Source: an uncultured Acidiferrobacteraceae bacterium
GTDB lineage: Bacteria; Pseudomonadota; Gammaproteobacteria; Acidiferrobacterales; SZUA-150
DNA: 64,000 nt
Reading direction: 5' to 3'
Assembly (NCBI GenBank): GCA_913009895.1
Contig: CAJVXY010000003.1
Coordinates: forward strand, 88,559-152,558
Position 1 is the first letter of the stretch. The number at the start of each line of letters is the position of its first letter. A program made the position numbers and the translations under genes. Under the pieces are notes generated by a model. That model was not told the origin of the DNA. It was given only the letters and a program-made list of their open reading frames with translations, and did not search any database. Shown one piece after another: positions 1-8,863 of this stretch.

Positions 1-717
1 AGATTTTTTTTATCAGGCGGGAAAAATGTTTCATCAAATGCTGTAACTGACAGGGAAGATAGTAGTACTTTTTATGGCATTGGTTTTTTTAGTGATCCCA
101 GGGACAAGCTGGGTCTGGGTGTGGAATACCGGTCCTGGAAATTCGAGGAGCTTGTCGAGATAAATGCATTACGAGGTACCATCGAGCTAAACTATCCGGC
201 AGTATCGCTTTCGTTTACCCCCCAATTTCGTAATATTGCTTTCAATGGCTCCCTGGACACAATGACTGGTCCACGTGAAATTAAAGTTCGTATTGACAGT
301 GTCGGCTACAATGCAAACCTGACTGTTTTTTTACCGGCTGATGTCTGGATTTCCGGTTTATACGCCTCTCATATCTATAATGATGAGATCGGCCTGGGCA
401 GGTCATTCTTTGATCTTGTCAGGCGAGAAGCCACACAGATACGACTCTCTCCTGGCATTTTAAACCAGACCTATGGCCTGGAAAAAAATCGTACCGGTTT
501 TATTGCCGGTATCAATTTTGCGATTATAGGGTTATTTGTTCGTTGGTCAGAAAGCGTTTCCGCTGTCGACAGGGAAAAGACCACCACCGTTGACGGCAAT
601 ATTTACTGGTACATGGATAAACACTGGCGCCTGGGGTTTAACGGCGGTATCCAGAGTGATTCTATCAGTAGTGACCAAATTTCTTTCGGTAGTATGTCCC
701 TCGAATATCGATTTTAG
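1..717 (+). CDS. Outer-membrane beta-barrel protein, 5' end missing
   Basis: The frame is open from the first base of the window, so this is the C-terminal 238 residues of a longer protein; the first internal candidate start (GTG at 121) is probably not the true one. The sequence alternates polar and hydrophobic residues as in transmembrane beta-strands (for example around GLGVEYRSWKF and WRLGFNGGIQSD) and ends in SLEYRF, the terminal aromatic residue recognised by the Bam outer-membrane assembly machinery. It is therefore likely an integral outer-membrane protein. No named family is recognised, and the missing N-terminus would hold the signal peptide and any plug or periplasmic domain. Four small inverted repeats follow the stop codon. 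Confidence 0.7.
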   Translation, partial: RFFLSGGKNVSSNAVTDREDSSTFYGIGFFSDPRDKLGLGVEYRSWKFEELVEINALRGTIELNYPAVSLSFTPQFRNIAFNGSLDTMTGPREIKVRIDSVGYNANLTVFLPADVWISGLYASHIYNDEIGLGRSFFDLVRREATQIRLSPGILNQTYGLEKNRTGFIAGINFAIIGLFVRWSESVSAVDREKTTTVDGNIYWYMDKHWRLGFNGGIQSDSISSDQISFGSMSLEYRF

Positions 718-724
718 CTTTAAG

Positions 725-871
725 GAAACTCTGATTTTATTCAGAGTTTCTGCAGCACATGGATGTGCTGTCATTTTCTGTGGCTGCTAAGCTACTGAAA
801 ATGAAGAAAAAGATAAAATCGCATTTTATCTTATTCGCGCTCTGATAATTCATGGATGAATTAATCAGAGC
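725..871. repeat. Cluster of four small inverted repeats after the first gene
   Basis: Four hairpin-forming sequences lie within about 150 bases. They are GAAACTCTGA/TCAGAGTTTC (725-734 and 741-750), CAGCACAT/ATGTGCTG (753-760 and 763-770), AAGATAAAAT/ATTTTATCTT (810-819 and 823-832), and a longer imperfect one starting GCTCTGAT at 839 and closing with ATCAGAGC at 871. The second and fourth share the same core, CAT-GG-ATG. The first and fourth also share the outer element CTCTGAT/ATCAGAG. One of them may end transcription of the outer-membrane protein gene, but none has a strong U-run. The remaining bases up to the next gene show nothing else. Confidence 0.6.
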
Positions 872-1012
872 TTTCTTAAGTAGAATTTAATCCTCTGGAA
901 GCTTGTCAACCAAATCCGTTCTCCTGCGTTAGTACCTGTATCGGCACCTCTCTGGACAAGAAGTGCCTGTATAGCCGTATAACAAGTAACCAATAAACAG
1001 GAGATTTTGATA

Positions 1013-2527
1013 ATGCATACCCCAAATATTTCTGGCCTGGGATCAACCCAATGGCGCCAGCTAACAAAGTTGTTTTATGGAATTTTGCTGGTTGCAGGAT
1101 TTGCTTTTACTGCCGCCTGCAACGGCACCTCTGGTAGTGGTGATGATAGTGCCGCCACTGGCCCAGGTTCGTTAATGATTGCACTGGCCGATGCCCAGGG
1201 TGACTTTTTGTCTTACGATGTGGATATCGTATCTCTCACCTTAACCCGGGCTGATGGTACCGTGGTAGAAACATTACCAGTGAATACCCGGGTAGATTTT
1301 GCCCAGTATACCCAGTTAACGGAATTCCTGACCGCGGCGACAGTGCCGTCGGGTAAATATGTCAAAGCCAGTATCACCCTTGATTACCAGGCAGCCTCAA
1401 TTGTAGTTGAGGACGCAACGGGCAATCCCGTCACAGTCAATTCTATTCTTGACGGAATGGGCAACCCCGCTGGTTTAATGGAAATGAGTGTCGGCTTGAG
1501 TAATGCCAACGCCCTGGTGATCGCACCGGGGATCCCGGCCCACTTGTTGCTCGATTTTGATCTGGCGGCAACCAATGTCGTGACCTTTGATGCCGGTGGC
1601 TTACCTTCTGTGACAGTGACGCCAATATTGATTGCCGAGGTTAATCGGGACAATAGCAGGTTGCACCGGGTTCGTGGCGCCCTGAAAGAGGTTTTTGTAG
1701 ACAGGAGCGGATTTCTTATGGCGGTTCGTCCGTTTCGGCACCTGATCGCGGATCCGGAAGATCGATTTGGTTTATTGCCAGTTAAAACCCACGAAAGAAC
1801 AATCTTTAAGGTAGATGGCGTTCGTTACCAGGGGGCTGCCGGCCTTGAGGCCATGTCAGTTGTGCCTGCGAGGACGCGTTTGATTGTATTGGGTGACTTT
1901 AAGCTCAACCCGAGAAGATTTTCAGCCCGGGCTGTTTACGTGGGCACGAGCATGGTTGGTGATGGTCTCGACATGGTAACCGGTAGTGTTACAAAACGTA
2001 CTGGCGATGTCCTGACAGTTTATGGTGCCAGTTTTGCCCAAGGCGGTACCGGTTTAACACGCAGGAGTATTGTTGAAGTTTTGCTTGCTAATACAACCAT
2101 TGTCCAAAAACAGTTATCAGATGAAAACTTTACCATCAATGATATTTCAGTTGGCCAGCGCTTAACCGTATTTGGTGCGTTAACCGGTGAGACTGCGTCT
2201 GCCTTAACCATGGATGCCACCGACGGCCAGGCGCACATGTGGTTATCCGGTGTTGGCGGGTTGCGAGTCGGTGCGGCCGGTACACCCCTGGTACTAAATC
2301 TGATATCCATAAATGGTCGACCCGTCAGTCTTTATGACTTTTCTGGTACCGGTGTGGATATGACGAGTGATGCCGATCCGACCAATTACCAGGTTGATAC
2401 CGGCGTACTGGATGTCTCGGCAATAGATGTGAATGCGCCAGTCAGGGTGCGCGGTTTTGTCACACCATTTGGTTCTGCCGACCCGGATTTTACGGCTATA
2501 ACCGTGATTGAAACTCCAGCCCTCTAG
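1013..2527 (+). CDS. Lipoprotein with DUF4382 and DUF5666-like domains
   Basis: This encodes a 504-residue lipoprotein. The N-terminus carries a hydrophobic segment followed by the lipobox FTAAC, so the mature protein should be lipid-anchored at Cys-38 or so and probably sits in the periplasm or on the outer membrane. The segment from about residue 48 (GPGSLMIALADAQGDF) to about 220 resembles the DUF4382 domain. The remainder contains repeated small beta domains (VRGALKEVF, VTGSVTKRTGDVLTV) resembling DUF5666. Both domain families lack a defined function. ATG 1013 is chosen because AGGAG stands at 999-1003; an in-frame TTG six bases upstream is less likely. The gene appears monocistronic and ends at a strong terminator. 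Confidence 0.8.
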   Translation: MHTPNISGLGSTQWRQLTKLFYGILLVAGFAFTAACNGTSGSGDDSAATGPGSLMIALADAQGDFLSYDVDIVSLTLTRADGTVVETLPVNTRVDFAQYTQLTEFLTAATVPSGKYVKASITLDYQAASIVVEDATGNPVTVNSILDGMGNPAGLMEMSVGLSNANALVIAPGIPAHLLLDFDLAATNVVTFDAGGLPSVTVTPILIAEVNRDNSRLHRVRGALKEVFVDRSGFLMAVRPFRHLIADPEDRFGLLPVKTHERTIFKVDGVRYQGAAGLEAMSVVPARTRLIVLGDFKLNPRRFSARAVYVGTSMVGDGLDMVTGSVTKRTGDVLTVYGASFAQGGTGLTRRSIVEVLLANTTIVQKQLSDENFTINDISVGQRLTVFGALTGETASALTMDATDGQAHMWLSGVGGLRVGAAGTPLVLNLISINGRPVSLYDFSGTGVDMTSDADPTNYQVDTGVLDVSAIDVNAPVRVRGFVTPFGSADPDFTAITVIETPAL

Positions 2528-2553
2528 GATTTACAACTTCATTGGAGAAAATT

Positions 2554-2588
2554 AACAAGCCCGGCTTGGCCGGGCTTGTTTTTATTTT
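2554..2588 (+). terminator. Rho-independent terminator after the DUF4382 lipoprotein gene
   Basis: A perfect 12-bp stem (AACAAGCCCGGC at 2554-2565 with GCCGGGCTTGTT at 2569-2580) closes a three-base TTG loop and is followed by a T-rich run. It begins 26 bases after the stop codon at 2527. Confidence 0.9.
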
Positions 2589-2653
2589 GCCAGTCCGCTG
2601 GCTAAAATTATATGCTTTTCACAAGATTAGTATTAATATTTTATTAGCTCAAG

Positions 2654-2773
2654 TTTTTACCGCAGAGGTCGCAGAGGTGTACCGAGAAAAAACCTTTGCG
2701 TACCCCTGCGACCTCGGTTCTGGCTCCTGCTTCGCTCTACCACCTGCGTCCGTGCAGGTGTCTGCGGTAAAAA
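2654..2773. mobile_element. 120-bp MITE-like inverted-repeat element
   Basis: The element is bounded by perfect 13-bp terminal inverted repeats, TTTTTACCGCAGA at 2654-2666 and TCTGCGGTAAAAA at 2761-2773. Inside, a second inverted pair is visible (GAGGTCGCAG near 2665 against CTGCGACCTC near 2705). It carries no plausible gene and could fold into one long hairpin. Short repeats built on the CGCAGAGG motif are known from many unrelated bacteria. Assignment as a non-autonomous mobile element is an inference from structure; no target duplication was established. Confidence 0.6.
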
Positions 2774-2811
2774 AACTGTTGATATTAAACGGTATCAGGA
2801 TGGAATAATCG

Positions 2812-3294
2812 TTAATCCCGAAAATTTTCATACTGTAACGGTATCTCCAGGTTGGCTTCTTTTAAAAATTGCATCACTTCCTGTAAATCATCCCGTTTTT
2901 TTCCCGTTACCCGCACTTGTTCACCTTGAATCTGGGCCTGAACTTTCAGTTTTGAATTCTTGATATTTTTAACAATTTTTTTCGCCATTTCCTTGTCGAT
3001 ACCCTGTTTTAACGTAACTTTTTGAGTCATGCGTTTGCCGCTTTGCTGGGCTTCCTCGGTTTTAAAACTCACGAGATCTATGCCGCGCTTACTGGCCTTG
3101 AGAAACAGGATATCCAGCATTTGCTGACACTGTAGTTCACTGCCTGCATCGAGGGTGATGATGTTATCTTTGAATTCAAATTTGCAGTCAGATCCTTTGA
3201 AATCATACCGTGTTTTCACTTCACGATTAGCCTGGTCCAGGGCGTTATCAAACTCATGCATATTTATCTCGGATACGACATCAAATGATGGCAT
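2812..3294 (-). CDS. yajQ: YajQ family nucleotide/c-di-GMP-binding protein
   Basis: The 160-residue product begins MPSFDVVSEINMHEF and contains the stretches REVKTRYDFKGSD and VTGKKRDDLQEVMQFLK, all hallmarks of the YajQ (DUF520) family. Members are small cytosolic proteins with two ferredoxin-like folds that bind nucleotides; in Xanthomonas and Pseudomonas a member acts as a c-di-GMP effector that modulates transcription. Length is the family norm. ATG at 3294 has AGGAG at 3301-3305; a TTG one codon upstream would add a second Met but breaks the conserved MPSFD start. It is divergent from the HD-GYP gene at 3552 across a 257-base gap, so the two may share a control region. Confidence 0.93.
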   Translation of the reverse strand: MPSFDVVSEINMHEFDNALDQANREVKTRYDFKGSDCKFEFKDNIITLDAGSELQCQQMLDILFLKASKRGIDLVSFKTEEAQQSGKRMTQKVTLKQGIDKEMAKKIVKNIKNSKLKVQAQIQGEQVRVTGKKRDDLQEVMQFLKEANLEIPLQYENFRD

Positions 3295-3551
3295 CAAACA
3301 CTCCTTTTATTTAGTGATCGTAAAAAGTGGGTCACATCTTGTTTGTGTCACAATAATAGGCTGGCCCACAACCGTCAATATCCAGGCGTATGGCAACAAA
3401 TATCATGACTAAATATCTAATTCGGCACGTATATTGCAGATTTATTCAGTTTACACAGTGAAATCATCCTGAAAAAGTAGTTCAATGACTGTATGCGTAT
3501 AATAATGAAAAAGATTCCCATTCGCTGCCCAAATACTTACCAAGATACCCC

Positions 3552-4841
3552 ATGAAAAAGAAAGTTGATGTTCGCGATCTACAGAAAGGCATGTTCGTCT
3601 CCGACCTTGATCGTCCCTGGGTAGAGACCCCGTTTATGTTTCAGGGTTTTGAATTAAGCTCGGATAAGGACGAAGAAACCCTGCAACAACACTGCCAGTA
3701 TGTGTACATTGATACAGATAAGGGGCTCGACTATGTTCCTCAACAGCGTGGTTACGATGATGGTACCCGCAGGATGGAGGAACTGGCCGAAAAAGATCAG
3801 CGGATAACAAGCCAGGTGCAGACACTGGCGGAAGGAGAAATTGAGACTGATACTGAAAAAAAGGCAAAAAAAGCTTATCCCGATGAGGTTCCAGTCGAAG
3901 AAGAGCTGAAAAGGGCGCGAAAAATTGAATTAATGGCCCGGGCACTGGTGCGGGAATCCTTTAAAGACATACGAAGTGGCAAGGACAAGGTTGATCTGGT
4001 TCTGGCAAGGAAAGTCAGCGACGACCTGGTTGATAGTGTTATTCGCAACCCGGATGCATTGGTGTGCCTCAGTCATTTGAAGGACGTTAGTGAGTACACC
4101 GCACTCCACAGTATACGCACGACCACCCTGGCCCTGGCTTTTGCACGTCACCTGGTATTATCGCGCGATCACATGGTGGTTATTGCCATGGGCGCACTAT
4201 TGCACGACATTGGCATGATGCGTGTTCCGGAAGTCATTCTTGATAACACCACTGGCCTGACGCCTGACGAATTTAATACATTAAAAAACCATGTGCGGTG
4301 GGGCGTTGAGATAATAAATAAATCCGGCAAAATACCCCGCGGTTCAATGCAAATTATTCAGCAACACCATGAACGTGCTGATGGCAGTGGTTATCCCGGC
4401 TCGAAAAAGACTGGCAAGATTTCAGATCCTGGTTCCCTGGCAGGTATGGTAGATGTCTATGATGCCATTACCAGTGATCGTGGTTATGAGAAAGGCATGT
4501 CGGCAGAAGATGCGTTGAAAAGTATGTATGAGTGGCGACATAAGGATTTTAAACCCAAGTTTGTTGAAGAATTTATCAAGTGTATGGGTGTGTTTCCCAT
4601 TGGCAGCCTGGTTGAGTTAAGCACAGGCGCTGTTGGTGTCGTGATTACTGTTAACAGGGCGCGACGTTTAAAACCCAAGGTCGCGATGGTATTGACGGCA
4701 CAAAAAACGCCCATGACCCATGATCTCGTCACCGACCTGAGTGAGCATCACCTGGACAGGGGCAAGGAGTTAAAAATATCGCGGGTACTCCCGTCAGGCA
4801 GTTATGACATTAATCCAATGGACCATATCGCACTGTTCTAG
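3552..4841 (+). CDS. HD-GYP protein with N-terminal DUF3391 (first copy)
   Basis: The 429-residue cytosolic protein has an N-terminal DUF3391 segment (about 1-65, with LDRPWVETPFMFQGFEL), a charged linker (about 65-165) and an HD-GYP domain (about 165-345). HD-GYP proteins hydrolyse cyclic di-GMP at a metal centre. The metal-ligand motif HDIG is at 218-221, followed by Met where most members have Lys (HDIGK). The remaining signature is intact: HHER at 272-275 and GYP at 280-282. A C-terminal segment (VELSTGAVGVVITVNRARRLKPKV) matches the second copy at 53902. Phosphodiesterase activity is probable but not assured. No strong Shine-Dalgarno sequence is visible upstream. Confidence 0.88.
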   Translation: MKKKVDVRDLQKGMFVSDLDRPWVETPFMFQGFELSSDKDEETLQQHCQYVYIDTDKGLDYVPQQRGYDDGTRRMEELAEKDQRITSQVQTLAEGEIETDTEKKAKKAYPDEVPVEEELKRARKIELMARALVRESFKDIRSGKDKVDLVLARKVSDDLVDSVIRNPDALVCLSHLKDVSEYTALHSIRTTTLALAFARHLVLSRDHMVVIAMGALLHDIGMMRVPEVILDNTTGLTPDEFNTLKNHVRWGVEIINKSGKIPRGSMQIIQQHHERADGSGYPGSKKTGKISDPGSLAGMVDVYDAITSDRGYEKGMSAEDALKSMYEWRHKDFKPKFVEEFIKCMGVFPIGSLVELSTGAVGVVITVNRARRLKPKVAMVLTAQKTPMTHDLVTDLSEHHLDRGKELKISRVLPSGSYDINPMDHIALF

Positions 4842-4972
4842 GTGCGGCCAGTTAAAAAATATATTAGTATACGTGTGTACGGGGTAGCCGTTGACGAGTA
4901 CAGATACAGGCACAGATCGTTAAGTTCATTTTAGTTTTTAATATTTAGACTGGATTGAGGTTCGCATTTTTC

Positions 4973-7135
4973 ATGGCCGCAAAAAATTTTTCTTTTTCTT
5001 CATTGGCAAGTTATTTTGTTCCCTTTCTAAAATGGTTACCTGAGTTAAAAAATGGCACGACGTTTCGTGCCGATATTATTGCTGGCGTTACCGTAGCACT
5101 GGTACTAATCCCCCAATCAATGGCTTATGCGCAGCTGGCCGGTTTGCCCCCGTACTTCGGTTTGTATGCAGCATTCCTGCCACCATTCGTAGCCGCAATT
5201 TTCGGTTCTTCACGGCAATTGGCAACCGGGCCGGTGGCAGTGGTGTCCTTACTAACGGCTGCTGCACTTGAACCATTGGCAACCACGGGAGGCGAGGGTT
5301 ATATCGCCTACGCTATTTTACTGGCGCTCTTTGTTGGTTTGTTCCAGCTATCACTTGGTTTGTTACGACTCGGTGTGCTGGTTAATTTTCTATCCCACCC
5401 GGTTGTATTGGGATTTACCAATGCGGCTGCGGTCATTATTGCCACATCACAGCTGGGAAAAATATTTGGCGTTTCAGTTACCAAGGCAGCACACCATTAT
5501 GAAACGGTGTGGAATACGGTTACTGCTGCACTGTCTCAGATCCACCTGCCAACGCTTGGTATGGCAATTCTTGCTTTAGTCATCATGGTGGTGGTTAGAC
5601 GTATTAATCCCAAAATACCCGGGGTGCTACTTGCCGTTGTCATTACAACAATCCTGTCGCTAGTAATAGAATTTCAGACACTGCAAACTATTAATAAGGA
5701 TCAGCTAGTTGATGATTCAACCCATGACATTATTGCTTCAAAATTAAAACTACCTGGAAAAATTGAAAAATTTGATAAACATGTCACCTCTGCTCAAAAG
5801 AAGCATGATACTGCTGTAGGAAAATACGGTCGTGACAACAGACGTACGCTTTCTGCCGAGTTGAAACTGGAATCTCTAAAACGACAACGTGATCGCCATG
5901 TGGATGGCGCTGATGCCGATTTCAAGCGAATGAAAACCCTGTTATTTAATAAAACCAAATCCAAAAATGACAAGACTGCAAAATTTTACCCCGATGGTGA
6001 GGCGCCAGATGGTGTTGAGCTGGAACCTGAGATATGGCGAATTTCATCATTAAGTAAAGACGGCGCACTGGTTATGCATAGTGGCGGCCGGGTAGTGGGC
6101 ACCATTCCAGAAGGTTTGCCAGCATTAAAAATGCCAAATTTTGATTTAAATGTGCTGGGCCAGTTATTTTTCTCGGCCGTGGCAATTGCGCTCATTGGTT
6201 TCATGGAAGCAATTTCTATTGCCAAGGCCATGGCGGCACGTACGCGCCAGAGACTGGATGCCAATCAGGAGTTGGTGGGACAGGGCCTGTCAAATATTGT
6301 TGGTAGTTTTTTTCAGAGTTACCCCGTATCAGGGTCATTCTCGCGGTCTGCCGTGAACCTGGGGGCAGGTGCGATTACCGGATTTTCTTCAATAGTGACG
6401 GCTATTATGGTGGTGATCACCTTGTTATGGCTAACCCCGCTACTTTATTATTTACCACAAGCAACATTGGCGGCAGTAATCATGATGGCTGTAATAGGCC
6501 TGGTTAATTTTAAGGCTTTGTTGCATACCTGGCATGTGCGGCGTGATGATGGTTTGGTGGCCATAATTACTTTTGTCCTAACACTGGCATTTGCACCCCA
6601 CCTTGATCGCAGTATTATGATTGGCATAATTCTATCGCTGGCAATATTCCTGTACCGAACTATGGAACCACGTATCGCGGCCTTGTCACGCCATCCGGAT
6701 GGTTCTTTACGGGATGCCAATTTATACGGACTTGGAATCTGTGAAAATATTTCAATCCTGCGTTTTGATGGCTCTTTATATTTTGCCAACATTAGTTATT
6801 TTGAAGATAAAGTCCTGGATATGGCAGCGAGCAAGCCTGACCTGAAATATATTATTGTTGATGGGCCTGGCATTAACCAGATTGATGCCAGTGGCGAGGA
6901 AATGCTGACGTCCCTGACAGAGCGGTTAAAGGCAGGCGGTATCGAGATTTTATTTTCAAGATTCAAGAAGCAGGTCATGGATGTTTTACGGGACAGTGGT
7001 TTTGTTGAGCGCCTGGGTACGGATAGGTTCTTCCGAAAAAATGAAATGGCCCTTGAGTACGCCTGGAAAGCCCTCGGGGAGGATCATGAAATTGATTGCC
7101 CGCTAAATATTGTTTGTGCCGTAGAAGAAAAATAG
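4973..7135 (+). CDS. SulP family anion permease with STAS domain and large internal insertion
   Basis: The roughly 720-residue product is a SulP transporter, a family of inner-membrane carriers or channels for sulfate, bicarbonate or dicarboxylates. The N-terminal membrane domain shows the signature LIPQSMAYAQLAGLPPYFGLYAAF, a second membrane block contains GFMEAISIAKAMAARTRQ and SYPVSGSFSRSAVN, and a C-terminal STAS domain runs from about residue 590. Relatives are usually 500-600 residues. The excess is a soluble, highly charged insertion of about 135 residues (near 237-372) before the family motif VVGTIPEGLP. The substrate cannot be read from sequence. ATG 4973 was chosen; a TTG at 4955 is an alternative. 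Its 3' end converges with the K+-channel gene. Confidence 0.9.
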   Translation: MAAKNFSFSSLASYFVPFLKWLPELKNGTTFRADIIAGVTVALVLIPQSMAYAQLAGLPPYFGLYAAFLPPFVAAIFGSSRQLATGPVAVVSLLTAAALEPLATTGGEGYIAYAILLALFVGLFQLSLGLLRLGVLVNFLSHPVVLGFTNAAAVIIATSQLGKIFGVSVTKAAHHYETVWNTVTAALSQIHLPTLGMAILALVIMVVVRRINPKIPGVLLAVVITTILSLVIEFQTLQTINKDQLVDDSTHDIIASKLKLPGKIEKFDKHVTSAQKKHDTAVGKYGRDNRRTLSAELKLESLKRQRDRHVDGADADFKRMKTLLFNKTKSKNDKTAKFYPDGEAPDGVELEPEIWRISSLSKDGALVMHSGGRVVGTIPEGLPALKMPNFDLNVLGQLFFSAVAIALIGFMEAISIAKAMAARTRQRLDANQELVGQGLSNIVGSFFQSYPVSGSFSRSAVNLGAGAITGFSSIVTAIMVVITLLWLTPLLYYLPQATLAAVIMMAVIGLVNFKALLHTWHVRRDDGLVAIITFVLTLAFAPHLDRSIMIGIILSLAIFLYRTMEPRIAALSRHPDGSLRDANLYGLGICENISILRFDGSLYFANISYFEDKVLDMAASKPDLKYIIVDGPGINQIDASGEEMLTSLTERLKAGGIEILFSRFKKQVMDVLRDSGFVERLGTDRFFRKNEMALEYAWKALGEDHEIDCPLNIVCAVEEK

Positions 7136-7171
7136 TTTAAATTGTGATCAATATTGTTAGCGGGCTTTTTT
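7098..7171 (+). terminator. Possible terminator at the end of the SulP gene
   Basis: GCCCGCTAA at 7098-7106, inside the last SulP codons, pairs with TTAGCGGGC at 7157-7165, and TTTTTT follows directly. The stem extends imperfectly with ATATTG/CAATAT. The loop is about 50 bases, which is long for an efficient terminator. The right arm overlaps the stop codon of the convergent channel gene. Confidence 0.4.
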
Positions 7172-8863
7172 GCCAGCAAAATATTTCCAGATTATCCCGC
7201 TGGAAAGTTCGTCGCCAGTCCGTACATAACTCAGCGTATTGTAATTTTGAATCATGTATATCATGTTTCTGCTCGCAGATTTACTACCGCAATATAATAT
7301 TTGATCGCCAATGCTCAGTTTTGTATCTTCCTCCGGTAATAAAGTCTGGCTTTGATTATGTTTGATCATAAGTGGCAGACATTTAATCCGGGCATCTCTA
7401 TTCCTTGGGTCGCGCCCCAGGTCCTTTAATGTGACTGACAGATTTTCATTTAATGTTTCATAAATAGCCGGGGCGTTAGTTTCGTCAACTTCTATAGCCC
7501 AGGTATAGGGCGGGTTGTTACCTGTAACACCACTAATACGACTAATCAGTATATTGGCCCATTGGTTGTCGTAGGGCCGGGAGAATTTAAGAAAATCAGC
7601 CAGCAATGGTGTAATGATAAGCGCTGAAATTTTGCGAGCAATAATATCGCCTCGCTCGACCACAAGATCGATATTGGCCGCATTAAAAATTGCATCATTG
7701 CGTGTTTCATTCTGGCGGGCGACGGTAAACAATTCCGGATTTAGCGCCTTGGCCGTCATAATAATAGACAGGTTATTGGCATCATTATTGGTACCGGCGA
7801 TGATGCCCAGCGCTTTTTTCACATGTGCCTTTTCAAGTGTTTCTGCTTCAGTGCCGCGACCGACAATAATATCTGCCGGCGCCCCGGTGCCTTCAGGGTC
7901 GGCTTCAATAATTGTAATGTCCATATCTTCGGAAGCCAGGTATCGCTGCAGTGCTTTCCCAAAACGACCATAACCGCATAATATCCAGTCACCACCAGGG
8001 GGTGACAAGGGCTCAGTTAAAGGGGTCTGATGTTCACTGGTAAACCAGTCATATAAAAGATACATGCTGGGCGAATGGATGGCCATTGCAAATCGTTCGG
8101 CAAAACTATCAAAAGGGTTGAGCGTATAATCAGTGCCAAACGAAGTCATGTTGGCTGCAATATCATGAGACTCGGCACGACAAAATACGCGGGTATCCGG
8201 TGCGATTAATTTCCCTGTTATCGCAATCGTGAGATTCGTTTTGTCATTATTTGTTAGTGCCACCACACCTGCGCAGTTATGGTGAGCCAGGCCGGCACGG
8301 TTAAGGATTGCCGGGTCAGCTGAGTCGGCAGCCAGACCAGGTACGTATAATGGCAGGCCTGCTGTTTCCAATTTTTCGATTCGTTCATTGCTATTATCAA
8401 TTACGACAGCATTTAACCCCCTTTCAGTCAGGGCCCGCACTAACAGGCTGCCTGTATCTCCATAACCGCAAATAATAAAAAAAGGATCCCGAATTCTACG
8501 TACCGCACGTGTAAAGCTGGCGTAATCAACCAGTCGCCTGAAGCCCGGATCCTGGAAAATCCGGAGTAACACACCAATGGTGTATAACCATGAGATTACG
8601 GTTAAGTATATTGTTACCAGTGTCCAGGCACGCTGGGCGCCGGTAAATGCATATGGTATTTCTCCAAAGCCGATTGTTGTACCCATAAATGAGACAAAAT
8701 AAAATGCATGGAAAAAATCCATGCGCCAGGGTTTGCCCTGGTCATCCACCCCCGGAATCAGCGTCATCCCAATAATTGAAATGGCATAAACAGAAATAAG
8801 AACAACCAACGGCGTTCGCAAACGCCGCAGTAAAATATAAACAATGGAGGTATCGGCTTGCAT
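7157..8863 (-). CDS. Two-TM potassium channel protein with two RCK (TrkA-N) domains
   Basis: This 568-residue protein resembles bacterial ligand-gated K+ channels. Two membrane helices (about 16-36 and 78-102) flank a pore loop with the filter-like sequence TTIGFGEIP (typical K+ filter TVGYG, here TIGFG). Two cytosolic Rossmann regulatory domains follow, with dinucleotide-binding glycines in IICGYGDTGSLLVRAL (about 130) and ILCGYGRFGKALQRYL (about 290). A C-terminal TrkA-C-like region (KLSIGDQILYCG) closes the protein. RCK domains gate channels in response to NAD(H), nucleotides or ions. Its ATG overlaps the stop codon of the upstream gene by one base, so the two are probably translationally coupled. 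Ion selectivity is inferred from the pore motif only. Confidence 0.85.
   Translation of the reverse strand: MQADTSIVYILLRRLRTPLVVLISVYAISIIGMTLIPGVDDQGKPWRMDFFHAFYFVSFMGTTIGFGEIPYAFTGAQRAWTLVTIYLTVISWLYTIGVLLRIFQDPGFRRLVDYASFTRAVRRIRDPFFIICGYGDTGSLLVRALTERGLNAVVIDNSNERIEKLETAGLPLYVPGLAADSADPAILNRAGLAHHNCAGVVALTNNDKTNLTIAITGKLIAPDTRVFCRAESHDIAANMTSFGTDYTLNPFDSFAERFAMAIHSPSMYLLYDWFTSEHQTPLTEPLSPPGGDWILCGYGRFGKALQRYLASEDMDITIIEADPEGTGAPADIIVGRGTEAETLEKAHVKKALGIIAGTNNDANNLSIIMTAKALNPELFTVARQNETRNDAIFNAANIDLVVERGDIIARKISALIITPLLADFLKFSRPYDNQWANILISRISGVTGNNPPYTWAIEVDETNAPAIYETLNENLSVTLKDLGRDPRNRDARIKCLPLMIKHNQSQTLLPEEDTKLSIGDQILYCGSKSASRNMIYMIQNYNTLSYVRTGDELSSGIIWKYFAGKKAR

Noticed and set aside
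2542..2808. 88-residue plus-strand frame after the DUF4382 lipoprotein gene
   Set aside because: It begins inside the terminator stem region and runs through the inverted-repeat element; there is no ribosome-binding site or protein-like pattern.
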